A DNA stretch of 64,000 nt, from contig NC_064757.1 of assembly GCF_011397635.1 (NCBI RefSeq), positions 29,893,839-29,957,838 on the forward strand. The letters run 5' to 3'. Under the pieces are notes generated by a model. It searched no databases and was not told where the DNA came from. It saw only the letters and a program-made list of their open reading frames with translations. Both the position numbers and the translations under genes were made by a program. This DNA comes from Epinephelus fuscoguttatus. Its lineage: Eukaryota > Chordata > Actinopteri > Perciformes > Serranidae. Below are positions 31,452 to 44,317 of the stretch, piece by piece; positions within the stretch are counted from its first letter, which is position 1; each line of letters begins with the position of its first letter.

Positions 31452-34400
31452 ATGGAGAACGTGGCAATATTTGACTCACCTGGAAAGGGGAGGGGCCTGA
31501 AGGGGACCAAGGAGTTTTGGGCTGGAGATGTCATCTTCTCCGAGCCCAGCATTGCAGCTGTTGTGTTTGACAGGTACAGTGATGATGCAAAGAGTGGATG
31601 TGGATGCTCAGTGGTGGGGGATGTGCTCAGATCTGGCCCTTATGGGGGCGTTTCCGCAGCTGAACAATGTATGTTTTTGTAATTTATTTCTCTAGATTTA
31701 CAGTGTAACCACAATGTCTTACAATTTCCTGTTGTGGAAGTCTGTAGAGTCTGATTTTGGTCCTTAGGTGGACATTTTTACATAATGCTGGTAACATGAA
31801 AGAACAAGCAGTAAATGTCAATAACCCTCTCTGAGACAATCAGAAACAAAAGTCACTAACTTGAAAATGGTGGGATCACTTTCAAAGCAAAGATGGGATG
31901 CATCATTTCATCACATACTGTCAACAGTGTTGTTTGTGATGGATTGTGAAAGGGACAAACCAACCATCAAATGTAGAGGACAAAATTATAACGGACGAAA
32001 GTTTCAGACTTTTATGTTTAGTTGTATTGTCCTTTAGTGCCAGAATATCCAATACGATATCTAGGGGATCTTTTGAAAATATCTTCATACAGAGGTCTGA
32101 GTGAGAACAGGGTGTGAAATACAAGAAAATTAAGGTGTGGTTAAAATGTGGTTTTATATAACATGACAAGCCAGATTTTACAGTCAGAAGCATACCTCAT
32201 TCTAGTGGTAATTTTTCTGAGGAAGACTGGGAACATCAAGTTGAGAATACTTTGTGATGACATGATGTGATCTGGAAAGAAAGAATGAACTCTCAGCTGA
32301 AAGACTGTCTTCAAATTGGTAGAAAGAGAAAAAGTACTTGTCCACCAGTAAAGTACAGCCAACATGCTTAACTCCTCTTTGACGACTATCTCTCAGACTA
32401 TTGTATCTACAGTATACATGTGCTGTAATATATTGATTATAACCTCTTTCCTTTTTCTCTTTCCTCTCTTTTTCTGCAGTCTAACAGAGCGTATTTGCCA
32501 CAGCTGTTTCCGCAGACAAGACAAGCTACAGAGGTGCGGCCAGTGCAAATTTGCTCATTATTGTGACAGAACTTGCCAGCGTGCCGGGTGGGCCGAACAC
32601 AAGCAAGAATGTGGTGCCATCAAAGCTTATGGCAAAGCTCCGAACGAGAACATCCGGTAAGTGGAGGGAACTGGGGGGTGATAAAAAGGTGTTGATGCTT
32701 AGTTTTCTTTTCTTTTCTTTTTTGTCAACAATATACAGGTTAATAACCCACAGACTAAGAGAAAGAATTACTCTAGTTTTTCTTTGTAATGTAGACAAAA
32801 CTGTACTTTACTTTCGGTCAATCCTCATTTGGATGAATAATAAATAATTAAACAATAAATTATAATAATAATAAATAAACTAAAAATAAATTCGCTTTTG
32901 GCACATTACATGTGCATGGACAAAGACATTCCTAAAACGTAACTTAACAGAGCAATGATTCAGGCTTATATAGTGTACTTCACACGTCACACAGATGCAC
33001 CTAACAGAGGGGTCCAAACATCCATAAGGTCTCGCTCTGCAGTGTCTTAACCTTCAGACACCCTAGAGCCTCCTTACGTGCCTGCACGCAGACAGTGAAG
33101 GACTGCATTGTACATTTCTGCATTTGTACATTATTTTGTAGTGGATATGTTGAAACATTACGTTTCTCAACAATGCTGCAGTGAAGGTGTGGTTGGTTTG
33201 GGCACAAAAACGAGTTGGTTATGGATAGGCAAAGATCAAATTTTGATGAAACACCCACATTTGGTGGCTCAAAAGCCGGTGGAGAAGCAGAGACACTCAG
33301 GTTTGGTTGCTCAAACTCTACCAGGACACACAACAGTGTGTCTGTGCCACAAACACCAGTGAAAACGCCAGGAAGGGTCGCCAAAAAATGTGTCTCGCCA
33401 TCCATCATCCCTTCTACCTACAGATGACAGAATTAGCTCATATACTACATCACAAACATTAAAAACATTGATATGCTATATATGAAATGTACAAATGTAA
33501 CATATCTGTGGTATGAAGAAACGTACAACGCCAATGTTTTTTCTTGGTGACTAGGCTGTTTTTCACAGTGTATGATTGGTTATCTGTCCTACTAAATCAG
33601 AAAAGAAGGTGCAATGTTGATTTTGATCAGAAAATATTAATGCTTAGGGCAACAGCAAGTGGAATTGGATCTTTTTCATGCCACTGTGCACAGTGTTTAT
33701 TTCTGCCACATCAATTGTTTTGTTTTTTTACCTTAAGAACCCAGATATGTTTTGTTAGTGTCAATAAAAATATTAGTCTCAGTAATGTGTGTCCGATGTA
33801 ATGGTGACCCTAAGTGCCCTGTCTTCTTTAGTTTGGCGGCCCGTATCCTGTGGCGCCTCGACAAAGATGGGAGTGTGATGTCAGACATGCAGCTGGTCAC
33901 ACTGGAGGAGCTGGAGGACCACATTACTGAGATGCCAGAAGAGGAGATGCAGGACTTAAAAGTGGACATCCACAACTTCCTGGACTACTGGCCGCGTACC
34001 AGCAAGCAGCACACGATTGACAGTGTGTCACATTTATTTGGAGTGGTGAGTTTATATGTGTTGTCACTTTATTGGCCATGTCTCATTTTCTCAAGTTGTG
34101 TCCCAAATCAGGGGCTTTGTTCCTCAGAGGACAGAAAGACAGGGAGCTGAACCTGCTCCTCTGCACCAAATTAGACAGTCCGGCCTCACAGAGTCTTCAT
34201 TTGTCCTTGTCAACTCGTAAAATCAAATATTTTCATGTTCACCAGCAGCACAAAGCAGTAAAAAGCAGTGGTACACTCAGGCATGTTTTTTCATATCTTA
34301 GTTTACGACACAAGTTGTATATTTAATTTTAAAGTGGAAGGACAGCTGGAACATGAAGCACCCGGTTGATAGTAAATGTTAAATATTCACAAAAGTTATA

Positions 34401-37400
34401 TCTGTCTGTGCTTGGCAACATGTCTCAGCTGTAATAACAACAAACAGAGGAGTTTATACACCCTGGAGTGCAGATCATGTGTGGTATCTACAAGTGGCTA
34501 ACCTGGTGATAGATGTCATGAGTTGACAAAACTGCCCAAGTTAACCTTTAATCAACCCACTAAGGGTAGTAAAGGGCTTAAAATTCAGGAAAAAAAGAAA
34601 AGAAATGGCTGCAGTTCTAGTTTACAATGGGACATGTGGTTCCCAGCCTTTTCATCTTGTGACAAAGTGAAGTAATATAATTTATACAGTAGTTTGACCA
34701 AAGAGCTATATTCCCTTTAAATACGGTTTCATTTACAAACATTTGAGAGGCCTGAAGTATTCCACACTAAAAAGAAAGACAAACATAATTTGTGTTGCTG
34801 AAGAATTTGTGCTCATTTCATATCCAGTTTATCACCTTAATACCCTTTAGATTTATCTTGTGACTGCGTACAATAGTAGGAATTACATGTTGGTTTGACA
34901 TTGATTTATTTTTGTCCATAAATGGGCAGTTCACCCCAAAATCAAAATACATATTTTTCCTCTTGCCTGTGATGCTATTTATCAGTCTAGATTGTTTTGG
35001 TGTGAGTTGTGAGTGTTATCGGCTGTAGAGATTTCTGCCTTCTCTCCAATATAATGGAACTAGATGGCACTCAGCTTGTGGTGCTCAAAGTGTTCAAAAA
35101 TACATCTGAAAAACTCAACAACAATGTCTCTTCCCATAAATCATGACCTGGTTACTCAAGACAATCCACAGACCTTGTTGTGAGCAGTTTCACTGAGGAA
35201 CTATTTTCTTTCTGCCCACCAACTGTATCACTGTGCAGAAGGAATGGTGCATCTATTGCTACGCTAACTAATGTTACAGCTCAGCCGAGGAGGACGATAT
35301 TAATGTTTACATCTTGTGCTGTCACGAGCACAAGCTTCTCATCCATGAGTAGATGTATGTTTCCTGTTCTGTGGTGATATAGTGGGTGGGTGTAGTTCAG
35401 TAGACAGAAAATAGTTCCTACAGGAAACCGCTCACAATAAGGTCTGTGGATTATCTTGAGTAACCAGGTCATGATGTCTGGAAAGAGACATTGCTGTTGA
35501 GCTTTTCAAATGAATTTCGGGGCTGCTTTGAGCACCACAAGCCATCTAGTTCCATTATATTCGAGAGAAGGCAGACATCTCTACAGTCGATATCTCCAAC
35601 ACTCGGCAACTCACACCAAAACAACCTGAATAGCTCTACAGCAAAGAGGAAGAATGTAATTTGGATTTTGGGGGTGAACTGTCCCTTTAAAAATGAAAGG
35701 AAAATCTAAAGCAAACAATGAAGAATACTTTTTTTTTAATCTCACTGTACACAAGTTGCAAAAACACCCTCAATTGTTTTTCTCGCACATTTAACAGCTC
35801 TGTGTCCACATTAATGTTTCCCCTCTTTCTCTCAGATTAACTGTAACGGTTTCACTTTGAGCGACCAGAGGGGCCTCCAGGCAGTGGGAGTTGGTCTCTT
35901 CCCAAATTTGTGTTTAGTGAATCATGACTGCTGGCCCAACTGCACTGTGATCCTCAACCACGGCAAGTAAGTCAAACAAACAAAACAAAACAACACTTTT
36001 GTTTTCTCTGTCCTTTAAAAATGTAATTTTATTCAGCTCATTGCAAATGTTTTCAGAGTTTTGTGTGTGTGTATGTGTTTGCGTGCTATTGTGCGTGAAT
36101 GTGTGTTTGTCAGGTTGTATTTGGTGTAAAACTGCTTCCTGTTTGTCTTTCAGTCAATCGGCTGTGAATACTATGTTTCATTCTCAACGGAGGTGCGTTA
36201 CCTCAACCTCAGCCTTTCTAAAGTGTTATATATTAAAGCACCATTGAGACTATCACACTAAATAACTGCCATCCCCCCACCCACTCCCATCCACAGTCAG
36301 TAGTGCCCTGTAGTATGCACTGTAGGTTTTATACGTAAATATGCTATCATGCTACTTGAATGCTCTAACCTTTACTCAGCCTATTTAGTATAACAAAAGG
36401 CTGGTATGAGTTTGTTCTGTCCACACAAAGTTTTCCTCGTGCTGCTGGTTTGTCACTTTGTGTGCTTGTCCACGTGTGATTACAATGTTTGTCCGTCCAT
36501 CATGTCACAGATTGCTGTCTATTAGAAGCGTTTCTCATTTATAACAACCGTCATTAGTTCACCTCTAACACCGTGTAACGCCAGACTTAAACTATATTTC
36601 CACATAGTTATTATTTTTTAAGTTAAATATCCTTAAGTACTTCATATTTAAGCCCTTTATTACATTTTTTGCATTTTTTAACATTTACTAAATATGGATA
36701 ATATGGTGGCTGACAACGGCAAATGCACTCAAACAGCCCCCACCAGGACTAACCACTGCACCTGGAGGGACAGGGCCTTTTCCGTTGCTGCTCCCACCCT
36801 CTGGAACTCACTCCCTAAAGACTTCAGAGACTCCTCCTCATTCTCCACCTTCAAGAAAACCCTTAAAACGCACATTTCAAAACTGCCTACAACCTCTAAA
36901 TTCAGTGTATTTTGCCCCTTTCTGCATTATTTCCCTCTCTACCTGCCGATGCATTTTTTTTTTGACCGTGTTGTTGTTCTCTGTAAAGTGTCGCTGAGTA
37001 TCCGGAAATGCGCTATGTAAATACAATGTATTATTAATAATATTATTATTATTATTACTACTCTATTAGGAGAAACCTGCTGCAGTGTCGGAAAGAATGC
37101 CAATGCCAGAAACTTCCTGTAAATGAAAAAATGTGCTGCATATAGTCAAACAAAGTCAGTGGCCCTCGGTGCCACCCTTTAGGTGTGAGGTATGAGATGT
37201 GATGTGTTAGGTGTGAGGTGACGAATGTCACCTGACGTGATGCAACGTTAGTAACAAACATACATATTTTGTGCCAAACCGTTTTGAAGTTTTTTCTTAA
37301 ACCTAACCACATTTGTTTTTTACAGAAACCTAAGGAAGTTAGACTAAAAACAACTTTCCAAGTAGCTTCTTCTTTTTTTTCTTTTTTTAAAAATATGTTT

Positions 37401-40400
37401 TTGGGCATTTTTGCCTTTAATGGATGCTGCTGCGGCAACAGCCTTGTATGCAGCAAAGGGCCACAGGCTGACTCTACCCAGGCTGCTAACAGCCTTATCT
37501 AAGTTTATTTTGAAAAGAGACTGTATGCATGAGTGGAAATGAGTGGAAACTGTAGGCCTGCATTTCCCATGAAAACGGAACTTTATTTTGAAACGACACG
37601 TCTTTAAATTGACATGTCTTCCTTGAGCATCCAAAAGTGACCCAGGAGAGGTTACTAAAGCAACATATTTTGACAAGTAAGGCCACTGACCATTGGTATT
37701 AAATGAGTTGGGAGTGTACATTTGCAGCGTGCTTGCTGCTGATGTATTTGTTTTGCTGCACATTTTTTCATTTGTAGCATATTTCATTGATATTTGTTTC
37801 TCGATTTTCGGATTTGTTTTTGAACTGGCACTGTTTCTGAAGTTGCAGCACACTTCGCGTGAGGGAAATGTTTTGTTTTGTAGTACGTGTGCCCTTGTCA
37901 GCCATTCTAGAGTAGTTTTTTCAAACATTTGTTATATGTGCCTATAAATCCTTCATTTCTCAAGAAATAAAACAAATCAAATGGGAAAAAATTAAATTAA
38001 CTAAACAATAAATGAAAGTAAATATCTACTAAAAATGGTCCAGACTTGTATAAAATATTCAGCTGCTTTAACGTCAATAAATTCAAATTCATTCACAGAA
38101 TTAATGAGCTGAATTTTGGCTTAAGTGTGAAATAATCTTTATTAACACTGATTCCGTCAATCCTTCAACTGGACTGACTGAACTGAAAGCCACATTGTGG
38201 AGCAGGGTTTCACCATCAAACAAAAACAGTAAATGACAAATTAAATTCTGCTCCTATTTAACTGTGTTTCTCTTCTTCAGGATTGAACTGCGCTCTTTAG
38301 GTAAGATTGAAGAGGGAGAGGAGCTGACAGTCTCATATGTGGACTACTTGAATTTGTCAGAGGAGAGACGAAGGAAGCTGAAAGCACAATACTTCTTTGA
38401 CTGCACGTGTGAGCACTGCAAGAACCACACCAAAGACGACTTAAAGCTGGCAGGAAGGGAGGTGGACGGAGTCAAGGTTTGTGTCTCTGTACATGTTTGT
38501 CTTTGTGTTGAGTTTAATGTTGAGTTTCATGAACCAGGAGATTAATTTTTGTACTGCGCAAGGCAGGAAAGGACAAAATCTCTCACTACATGTACAAGTA
38601 CTGACACAAGTGATAAGGGCAGATGAGAAACATGAGACGCAGCGCCGCAGGGACTATTTTAAGCCAAGATAACCCTCAGTGGATTCAACTTCCAAACTAT
38701 GTGTAACGACGTGCATTCACCCATGTGAGGTCATAGGTGTAGATTTTTCAGGGAACACGTCTCCCTCAATATTTAGAACAAGTGCCTTTGTCCCTCCCAA
38801 TAAAAACATGAAAGGACTTTTACTTTGAAAAACATAAACACCAATGGATGCAGAAAGGGCACAAATTGGTGCATAAAATGTTCACCAGAATGCAGGAAAT
38901 TAAATGTTTAATGCTCAAAATTTTCTGGCTGAGACCCCCAAACCTCCTGTTTCATAGAAAACATACACCCTCATTTGAGGTAGAGAAAAAACGTACTTCA
39001 AGACAATGTTTTACCACGTGGCAGGAATTATTATCTTATCCATTTTATATTATATCGTTTATAGTTTAACTGGTGCAAATGATCAGTTCCATTTAATACT
39101 CTGAGATGTGTAAATCAATGCACGCCATAAAAGTGGAGCAATTCCTTGTCCTTGAATGATACGGCTTGACATTATCTTAATCTGTGAACCACACACACAC
39201 ACACACGCACACACACCACACACACTGTGTAGTGTATTGTAGATTATAAGTGTGGGTCAGAAGTTATAAATAGCATGTGTCAGGAACTATCAGCAGAAAA
39301 CAAGTTCAAGGAGTGTATTGGTTTATTTTAAACTATATAACTTTGATGTGTTGACCACAGCTGTTATGATATGCCAGCTTTGCATGCCTGATAATGACCA
39401 TAAAAACTATGAATTGTCTTTTAATCATATATGAGAGGAAACTATTAGCAAAATACACATTCAGGTCTTGGACAGGACCCAATCAGCAGGTCAAAGGTCT
39501 TCTTAAGATAAAAATTATCAGGCCTTTGCCTTTATGGACTTAGTCAAGGCAACCCTGGGTTTCTCAAAAGAAATAGTGTGTGCTCTTGCATGGTGATGTT
39601 TGCACAAGTTTTTGCCCCTATTCCAAAATAGAATAGAATATATCTTTATTGTCCACCATGGTTGGAAATTTGTCTTCGGCTCACCAAACACAAAAGACAA
39701 CATTGTAAAGCAAACAGTCCATAAGGCAAGCAAATAGTGTCATTACAAAACACGTAACACCTTAAATCAGCACATTGTGTGTCTGTGGTTTAAAACTCAA
39801 TCAATCATTTGGTTGAGTTAAGGATACTGATGGCACTCGGGATGAAGGACTTCTTAAATACATTTTTGGTTGCCAGAGAGACTCTATAGGTCCCTCTTTC
39901 ATTCCTTCGACCATATTTAAAATGTCAGCAGTGCAAAATTTGCACATTTAAAAACCTGTTAATATCCAAGTCTTTCATAATGTTTGAAAGAAGGTGTGTT
40001 TCTTCTTTAAACCAACAATGTGGGCTTTTCTTGTGGGCATGCATCTCTACCCCAGCCTTGGAAACTGTTCAAGTGTACAATGCATCCATGAAATCACACT
40101 GAGTCCACCATAAACAGGCAAAAGGCTATGTGCTGCTGTGTGCAAATGTGCTGTAAACATGCCCAAACAATGCTCCTAAAGCCTGAATAACACCAGCATA
40201 TCACATATGTCTTAAATTCAGAATAGTGTAAAAATTAGAATGATGGTGGAATATTAGAGTGCATGTCAGTGTGTTACGTGATGAGTGGTGCAGCAGTTCT
40301 TGATTCCCTCATTAAAATGTGATCAATGTGTCCCATAGCCTACAGAGGCAGAGGTGAAAGAGGCAACAGATTACTGCTATCAAATGCTGGAGAAGATGGA

Positions 40401-41962
40401 CAAAGCTCGATTAAATGGAGACTACCATGAGGTATTGTGTCAAATCATTTACAACACTAACAAAACACAGATTAAGTAGCTCCATAAATATATATTTTTG
40501 TTATCACACAACAGAATTCAAGCCTTATTTCCTTTTTTTCCTCACCAGTGCTCTATCCTACTTCCATGTTTTTTTTTAAGATTTTTCTTATCATGTTGTT
40601 TGTTTCTCTTCAGGTGGTAAAAATCTGCAAGGAATGCATAGCGAAAACAGAGCCCGTTTTGGCTGACACTCACATCTACCAGCTGAGGATATGGAGCACA
40701 CTGAGTGAGGTGCAAGCTTACCTGCAGTTCTTCAATGATGCTGCAGATTATGCCCGCAAAATGGTGGACGGATACATGTGAGTGCAGAGATACTGAGATA
40801 TCTGGTGTGGTACACATAAGGCTCTATTTCTGTCCAGTCATTATGATAAACACACTGAGTCTCTAGTGTAAAAAACAATCAGTTAATAACTACTCAAATA
40901 AAATAAATATCTTCCCCTGACAGGAAACTGTACCACCCGAACAATGCTGCTCTCGGTATGGCTGCATTGCGAGCAGGAGTGGCACACTGGCAAGCTGGGG
41001 AGATTGAGGTCGGCCACGGGATGATCTGCAAGGCCTACGCCATTCTCATGATCACCCACGGCGCAACGCATCCCATCACCAAGGACCTGGAGGTAAATGC
41101 CTAAACTCAACAGCAATGTCTTTTTCCAGAAATCATGACCTGGTTACTCAAAATAATCCACAGACCTTGTTGTGAGCAGTTTCATGTTGGAACTATTTTC
41201 GGTCTACTGAACTACATCCACCTTTTCTAAAAAAAAAATTCCAGTCATGTTGTATTGTTTTTGGGCATTTTTTAAATTATTAAAAATTGAAGGCAACTTG
41301 TACCAGTGTTTATGATTTATACTACACTAACGTTACTATTAACTATGCATATTCAGTGTAACTCATCTAGATTCTTTCAGTACTTGTAATAGATCTAGAT
41401 GCAACAGCCTCTGTCATGGTGATTTGTTGTGTCTTTATTTACACGATTTAGCCATTCTGCGGGTGTGTTTTGTGGTCGGAAAGTGTTTCGCCACAACATT
41501 ATGTTGCATATCATGTTAAACAGTTCAACTCCACTTTCATGCAGAACATCAGGGAATTGCCTGGCAGTTTTTAGCAGTCATTTTTACTGGTAAATGTGAG
41601 ACATTTGTGTGACACGTCTGCATCTTCAAAACCAGAAACAAGGAAGCCGGTTTTGTGGTCTGACAAAATTTCAAGGATGTGCAGAAAAGATTGGTTGAAT
41701 TTGAATTGTTATGATCACAATATCCTTGAGGCTGACCATAGCTAACTTACAAGTCAACGTTTTTTGTGCTGATGTGTCCTTCCTGATATGTCCACAGGCG
41801 ATGCGCATGCAGACAGAAATGGAGCTGAGGATGTTCAAGCAGAACGAGTACGTTTACCACAGTATGAGGGAGGCAGCTCTGAAGAACAAACCAATGACCA
41901 TGATGCACGAACCCATGTCTGTGGAGGAGGGAATCAAGAATCTCTTCCACCGGAGGAAGTAA
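31452..41962 (+). CDS. smyd1: SMYD1, SET and MYND domain-containing muscle methyltransferase
   Basis: Muscle-specific lysine methyltransferase and HSP90 co-factor needed for myosin folding and sarcomere assembly in fish and mammals. Ten coding exons: 31452-31573, 32480-32656, 33832-34045, 35836-35966, 36154-36192 (cassette), 38281-38476, 40339-40431, 40614-40777, 40924-41092 and 41798-41962, with matching phases. The product is 489 residues, or 476 without the cassette; human is 490. Visible parts: the split SET start [19 protein letters not shown], the MYND zinc finger with cysteines 47, 50, 60, 63, 69, 73, 85 and His81, the SET core [12 protein letters not shown], the [11 protein letters not shown] motif, the post-SET C-T-C-x-x-C cluster, and the C-terminal helical TPR-like region ending near NLFHRRK. 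The start has a good Kozak context (accATGG). Whether it is the fish smyd1a or smyd1b copy was not decided. Confidence 0.96.
32990..33420 (-). repeat. Possible dispersed repeat in SMYD1 intron 2
   Basis: Minus-strand phrases such as GGCTTTTGAGCCACCAAATG and TGTGGGTGTTT partly match AGCTTTTTAGCCACCAAACA at 63925-63950. This suggests two diverged copies of one repeat. The limits are uncertain and no protein is recognised. Confidence 0.3.
34922..35690. mobile_element. Large palindromic foldback element in SMYD1 intron 3
   Basis: Two arms of about 380 bp are inverted copies. The ends are GGCAGTTCACCCCAAAATC on the left and, inverted, GGACAGTTCACCCCCAAAAT on the right. Inner matches include AATATAATGGAACTAGATGG, ATCATGACCTGGTTACTCAA, ATCCACAGACCTT and ATTAATGTTTACATCTTGTG. 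The arms meet near 35285. No coding sequence. Related pieces lie at 41105-41222 and 50253-51508. Confidence 0.85.
36154..36192 (+). CDS. smyd1: SMYD1 alternative 39-nt (13-residue) cassette exon
   Basis: Flanked by CTTTCAG and GTGCGT, this 39-nt exon adds 13 residues around [12 protein letters not shown] between NHG and IELRSLGK. It matches the mammalian HEAVKSMFHTQM exon. The upstream exon ends in phase 2 and the next begins with G. Inclusion gives ...NHGNQSAV...RRIELRS and skipping gives ...NHGKIELRS, both open. Skipping therefore yields the shorter isoform known for SMYD1. Confidence 0.88.
36690..37063 (+). mobile_element. 5'-truncated LINE copy in SMYD1 intron 5
   Basis: The open frame reads [20 protein letters not shown] then [20 protein letters not shown], the classic C-terminal end of a fish LINE (L2/Rex type) reverse transcriptase protein. 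It is followed by a GCGCTATGTAAATACAATG tail and an (ATT)n run to 37063. Only the 3' end is present. Confidence 0.8.
37130..37700. repeat. Probable interspersed repeat in SMYD1 intron 5
   Basis: Repeat-like phrases occur, such as AAACCTAACCACATTTGTTT, CATGAAAACGGAACTTTATT and TTGACAAGTAAGGCCACTGA. The first two recall CCTAAACCCAACCACATGAG and TGAAAATGGAAGTGTATTTT at 61550-62150, so both regions may hold members of one family. End structure was not resolved. Confidence 0.35.
39610..40000 (-). mobile_element. LINE-like 3' fragment in SMYD1 intron 6
   Basis: AGAATATATCTTTATTGTCC followed by GGAAATTTGTCTTCGGCTCA is a reverse-complemented LINE 3' tail. The segment GATGGCACTCGGGATGAAGG followed by ACTTCTTAAATACATTTTTG at 39830-39870 belongs to the same type of fish element. 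No intact coding frame remains. Confidence 0.45.
41105..41222. mobile_element. Fragment of the 34922-35690 foldback family
   Basis: Contains ATCATGACCTGGTTACTCAA then AATCCACAGACCTTGTTGTG and GAACTATTTTCGGTCTACTG, the inner part of one arm. It starts only 12 bp after the SMYD1 exon 9 donor (exon end 41092), so the insertion abuts a splice site. The outer ends are lacking. Confidence 0.75.
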
Positions 41963-42081
41963 ACCGATCAAAAGAAACTCCTAATGTTTACTGTCAACAG
42001 TTTTCTGAGTGTTGGTGTGTGCGTCTACACATTTAGTCACATGATCATTTTCTGTTTGTCACTTTTGTAGTTACGCTTTTC

Positions 42082-42087
42082 ATTAAA
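42082..42087 (+). terminator. smyd1: SMYD1 polyadenylation signal (ATTAAA)
   Basis: ATTAAA lies 120 bp after the SMYD1 stop codon and is followed by a TTTTGTTTTT stretch at 42112-42122. This gives a short 3' UTR. Confidence 0.55.
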
Positions 42088-42515
42088 ATGATGCCACTTC
42101 AAACTTGTGCATTTTGTTTTTAATACTCCAACTTTCACTACAGAAATTCATAATGTAGAAAGACATGTTCTTTTTCTTAATTATGCACTGAAGGTACCTC
42201 ATTAGCAGGAACACAAAGTCCTTAAATTACAGAATGTTCTTGTTAAATGGTTGGTTCCAACTGTGTCCCAGAGCATCAACAGTATTTAATACTTAAACCC
42301 TGAATAAGGCAAAGTTTTAACTCCCAACACTCAAGAATGCCTCCAGCTTTTTAACACTTGTTGCCTGCACACATGTGATGAAAGTGATGTTTCATTGAGA
42401 TTGTTACTTATTATCCTTTGTTTGAAAGACTTTTAATCCCAGTACTCCCCTTTCAATACACCAACCCATGGGCTTTTCTTCTGCATTCTCAGCCCAGGGC
42501 TAATTTTGCCCCTTT

Positions 42516-42516
<1 letters not shown>

Positions 42517-42558
<42 letters not shown>
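42517..42558. repeat. (CA)n microsatellite
   Basis: About 21 uninterrupted CA units. Confidence 0.97.
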
Positions 42559-42562
<4 letters not shown>

Positions 42563-43174
42563 ACCTGCGTTACTTAAGTCACACTGCACTTCTGCTAGCC
42601 CTGGGTTGAATGTCAGTTGAAGCATGTTACTCATATAACATCCTAAATTCTATTGCTTACGTAGCTCCATGTCACGCTGACAACTTTTGAACCCACCTTG
42701 TGACCTCCGGAGCAGGACCAGCAAACCCTTGCTTAAATTGGCAGTTTGAAAAGCCTGCCAGTGTACTACAGTCACCGTTACACCTGGGCAGTGGCACCCC
42801 CAGGATGTTTTTCACAGGGTGGCCAGATGGAGGTACTGAAAATCTTTAGGTGGCACACCAAAACCAAAAGCTGTAACCACATTTCAGGAATTATACACTG
42901 TTGAAGTATGGGCGAGTTATAACAGTCAGGAGTTATGGAATTGCAAACTGATATACTTGGTTTCTTGTCTTGCAGCCAATATTACTTAAAAATGTGCATA
43001 GACCAATACAGACCAACACTGGTACAATTAACACTGAGTTCCACAGCAGTCCTGTTTTAATACATTACACATCTTTCCATGTTAGGCATCCAATTGCTCT
43101 TCAAAAAGGGCATTTATTTGTTCTTCAAAGAGGGCTGGTTGTTCTTTTCAAAGGACAAACAGCTTTAATTTGAA

Positions 43175-43325
43175 AGTACCTGGTTAGGGATAAACATTAA
43201 CTGGGAACAGGCCTTCCAAGTTTAGGAGGCTCATGGGTACACCTAGAACCCATTTTAAGTCAGATATCATGAGATCTTAAAGTGGCCATTCCAGTTGTTC
43301 CCTTGCCAAAATTTAGCAGTTGTAT
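43175..43325 (-). repeat. Dispersed repeat, inverted partner of 12600-12805
   Basis: The reverse complement shares AAATTTTGGCAAGG, AACAACTGG, ATGGGTTCTA, GTACCCATGAG and TGTTCCCAGT with 12600-12805, in the same order. The family is not identified. Confidence 0.6.
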
Positions 43326-44296
43326 CAGCGGCTATGGCACCACATCCTGGGACGAATCAGTTTTATGCAGTTTGCCACATGGAAAAAGGTGTCAATTGTT
43401 TCAGCCTTCTTTTAAACAAGGTAGCATATTCATGAAGTGGGCAGTATTGCAGACAATTTCAGAGTACAAAACAAGTTTGATATTAACTGTTTGAGTATGT
43501 AAAGTGTAGGAGCCAAAATTAAAGGGAGACAATTTTACAATTGTATTCAGTCTCTCCAACTTTTACATGTAATGCAGTGTGGCCCAAAAGGGTTTAGACA
43601 GAGGCATTTTATGGAAGCAGTGTGTTTGACAGCTGAAACCCATCTAGGGAAAGCAACCTTTTGAGAAGCCAGAAAACTCAGTGCTAACAGATATTGCCAA
43701 ACTATGTGTACAAGCTGAATACTGTTGGGGCCACTAGCTTTTGACTGTACCCAGCTGCTGGGTAAAGTCCCCACACTTATCAGCAGGTGGTGCCTCGACT
43801 CCCTGCACAGGTCACCACCCTTTTTCTGCAGCAAGTCAGACTACCCCTGCTGTCCACTGGGTGTTTCTGCACCCTGTTCCATGTCAGCTCAACCCTCCAG
43901 CATACAAATCTGTAAGTCATACAACTGGCAACCCCCAATTGTCAGTTTCATTCATCTTGTGAAGCTTTCCACTTCCAGACATGGTCCAATTCTATACTGC
44001 CGCTTCCTCTGTTGAGAGAGGAAGTCACACAAGCCATGTGCAGATGTGGTGCGCAATTCTAGTTTTTGTACAATTCCAACAAGAGTTGAAGTAGCCCCTT
44101 TAAAAACACATTTTCTATTATGTAATCAGTTCACTCAACTCCCTGCAGTCAGGAAAAGTGACCTTTCACCAGTTCAAGCTACGTCACATCGATTAACGGC
44201 TCATTTGATGTTGGAAGTGACACCTGCCAGCATCTACTTTGACATTCAGTGCCAGTTTAGTTCAAAGAGACAGAGACAGCTGTGCCTTTTTATGTT

Positions 44297-44302
44297 TTTA
44301 TT
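44297..44302 (-). terminator. fabp1: FABP1 polyadenylation signal (AATAAA)
   Basis: AATAAA on the minus strand, 16 bp after the FABP1 stop codon. If used, the 3' UTR is very short. Confidence 0.6.
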
Positions 44303-44317
44303 ATCCCAAGTGCACAT

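Larger units (their letters stand above)
42120..44295. other. Interval between the convergent SMYD1 and FABP1 genes
   Basis: No gene is recognised. It contains a (CA)n run at 42517-42558, the dispersed repeat at 43175-43325, and repeat-like sequence from about 42770 to 44040 with several mid-length frames that match no protein I know. The whole block may be one old transposable element, but neither ends nor coding motifs were found. Confidence 0.35.

Noticed and set aside
37344-37928. A 194-residue minus-strand frame in an SMYD1 intron
   Set aside because: Low-complexity repeat sequence with no domain; overlaps repeat-like phrases seen elsewhere in the window.
43547-44040. Several overlapping frames of 70-100 residues between SMYD1 and FABP1
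   Set aside because: No similarity to known proteins and no splice context; the area looks like old repeat DNA.
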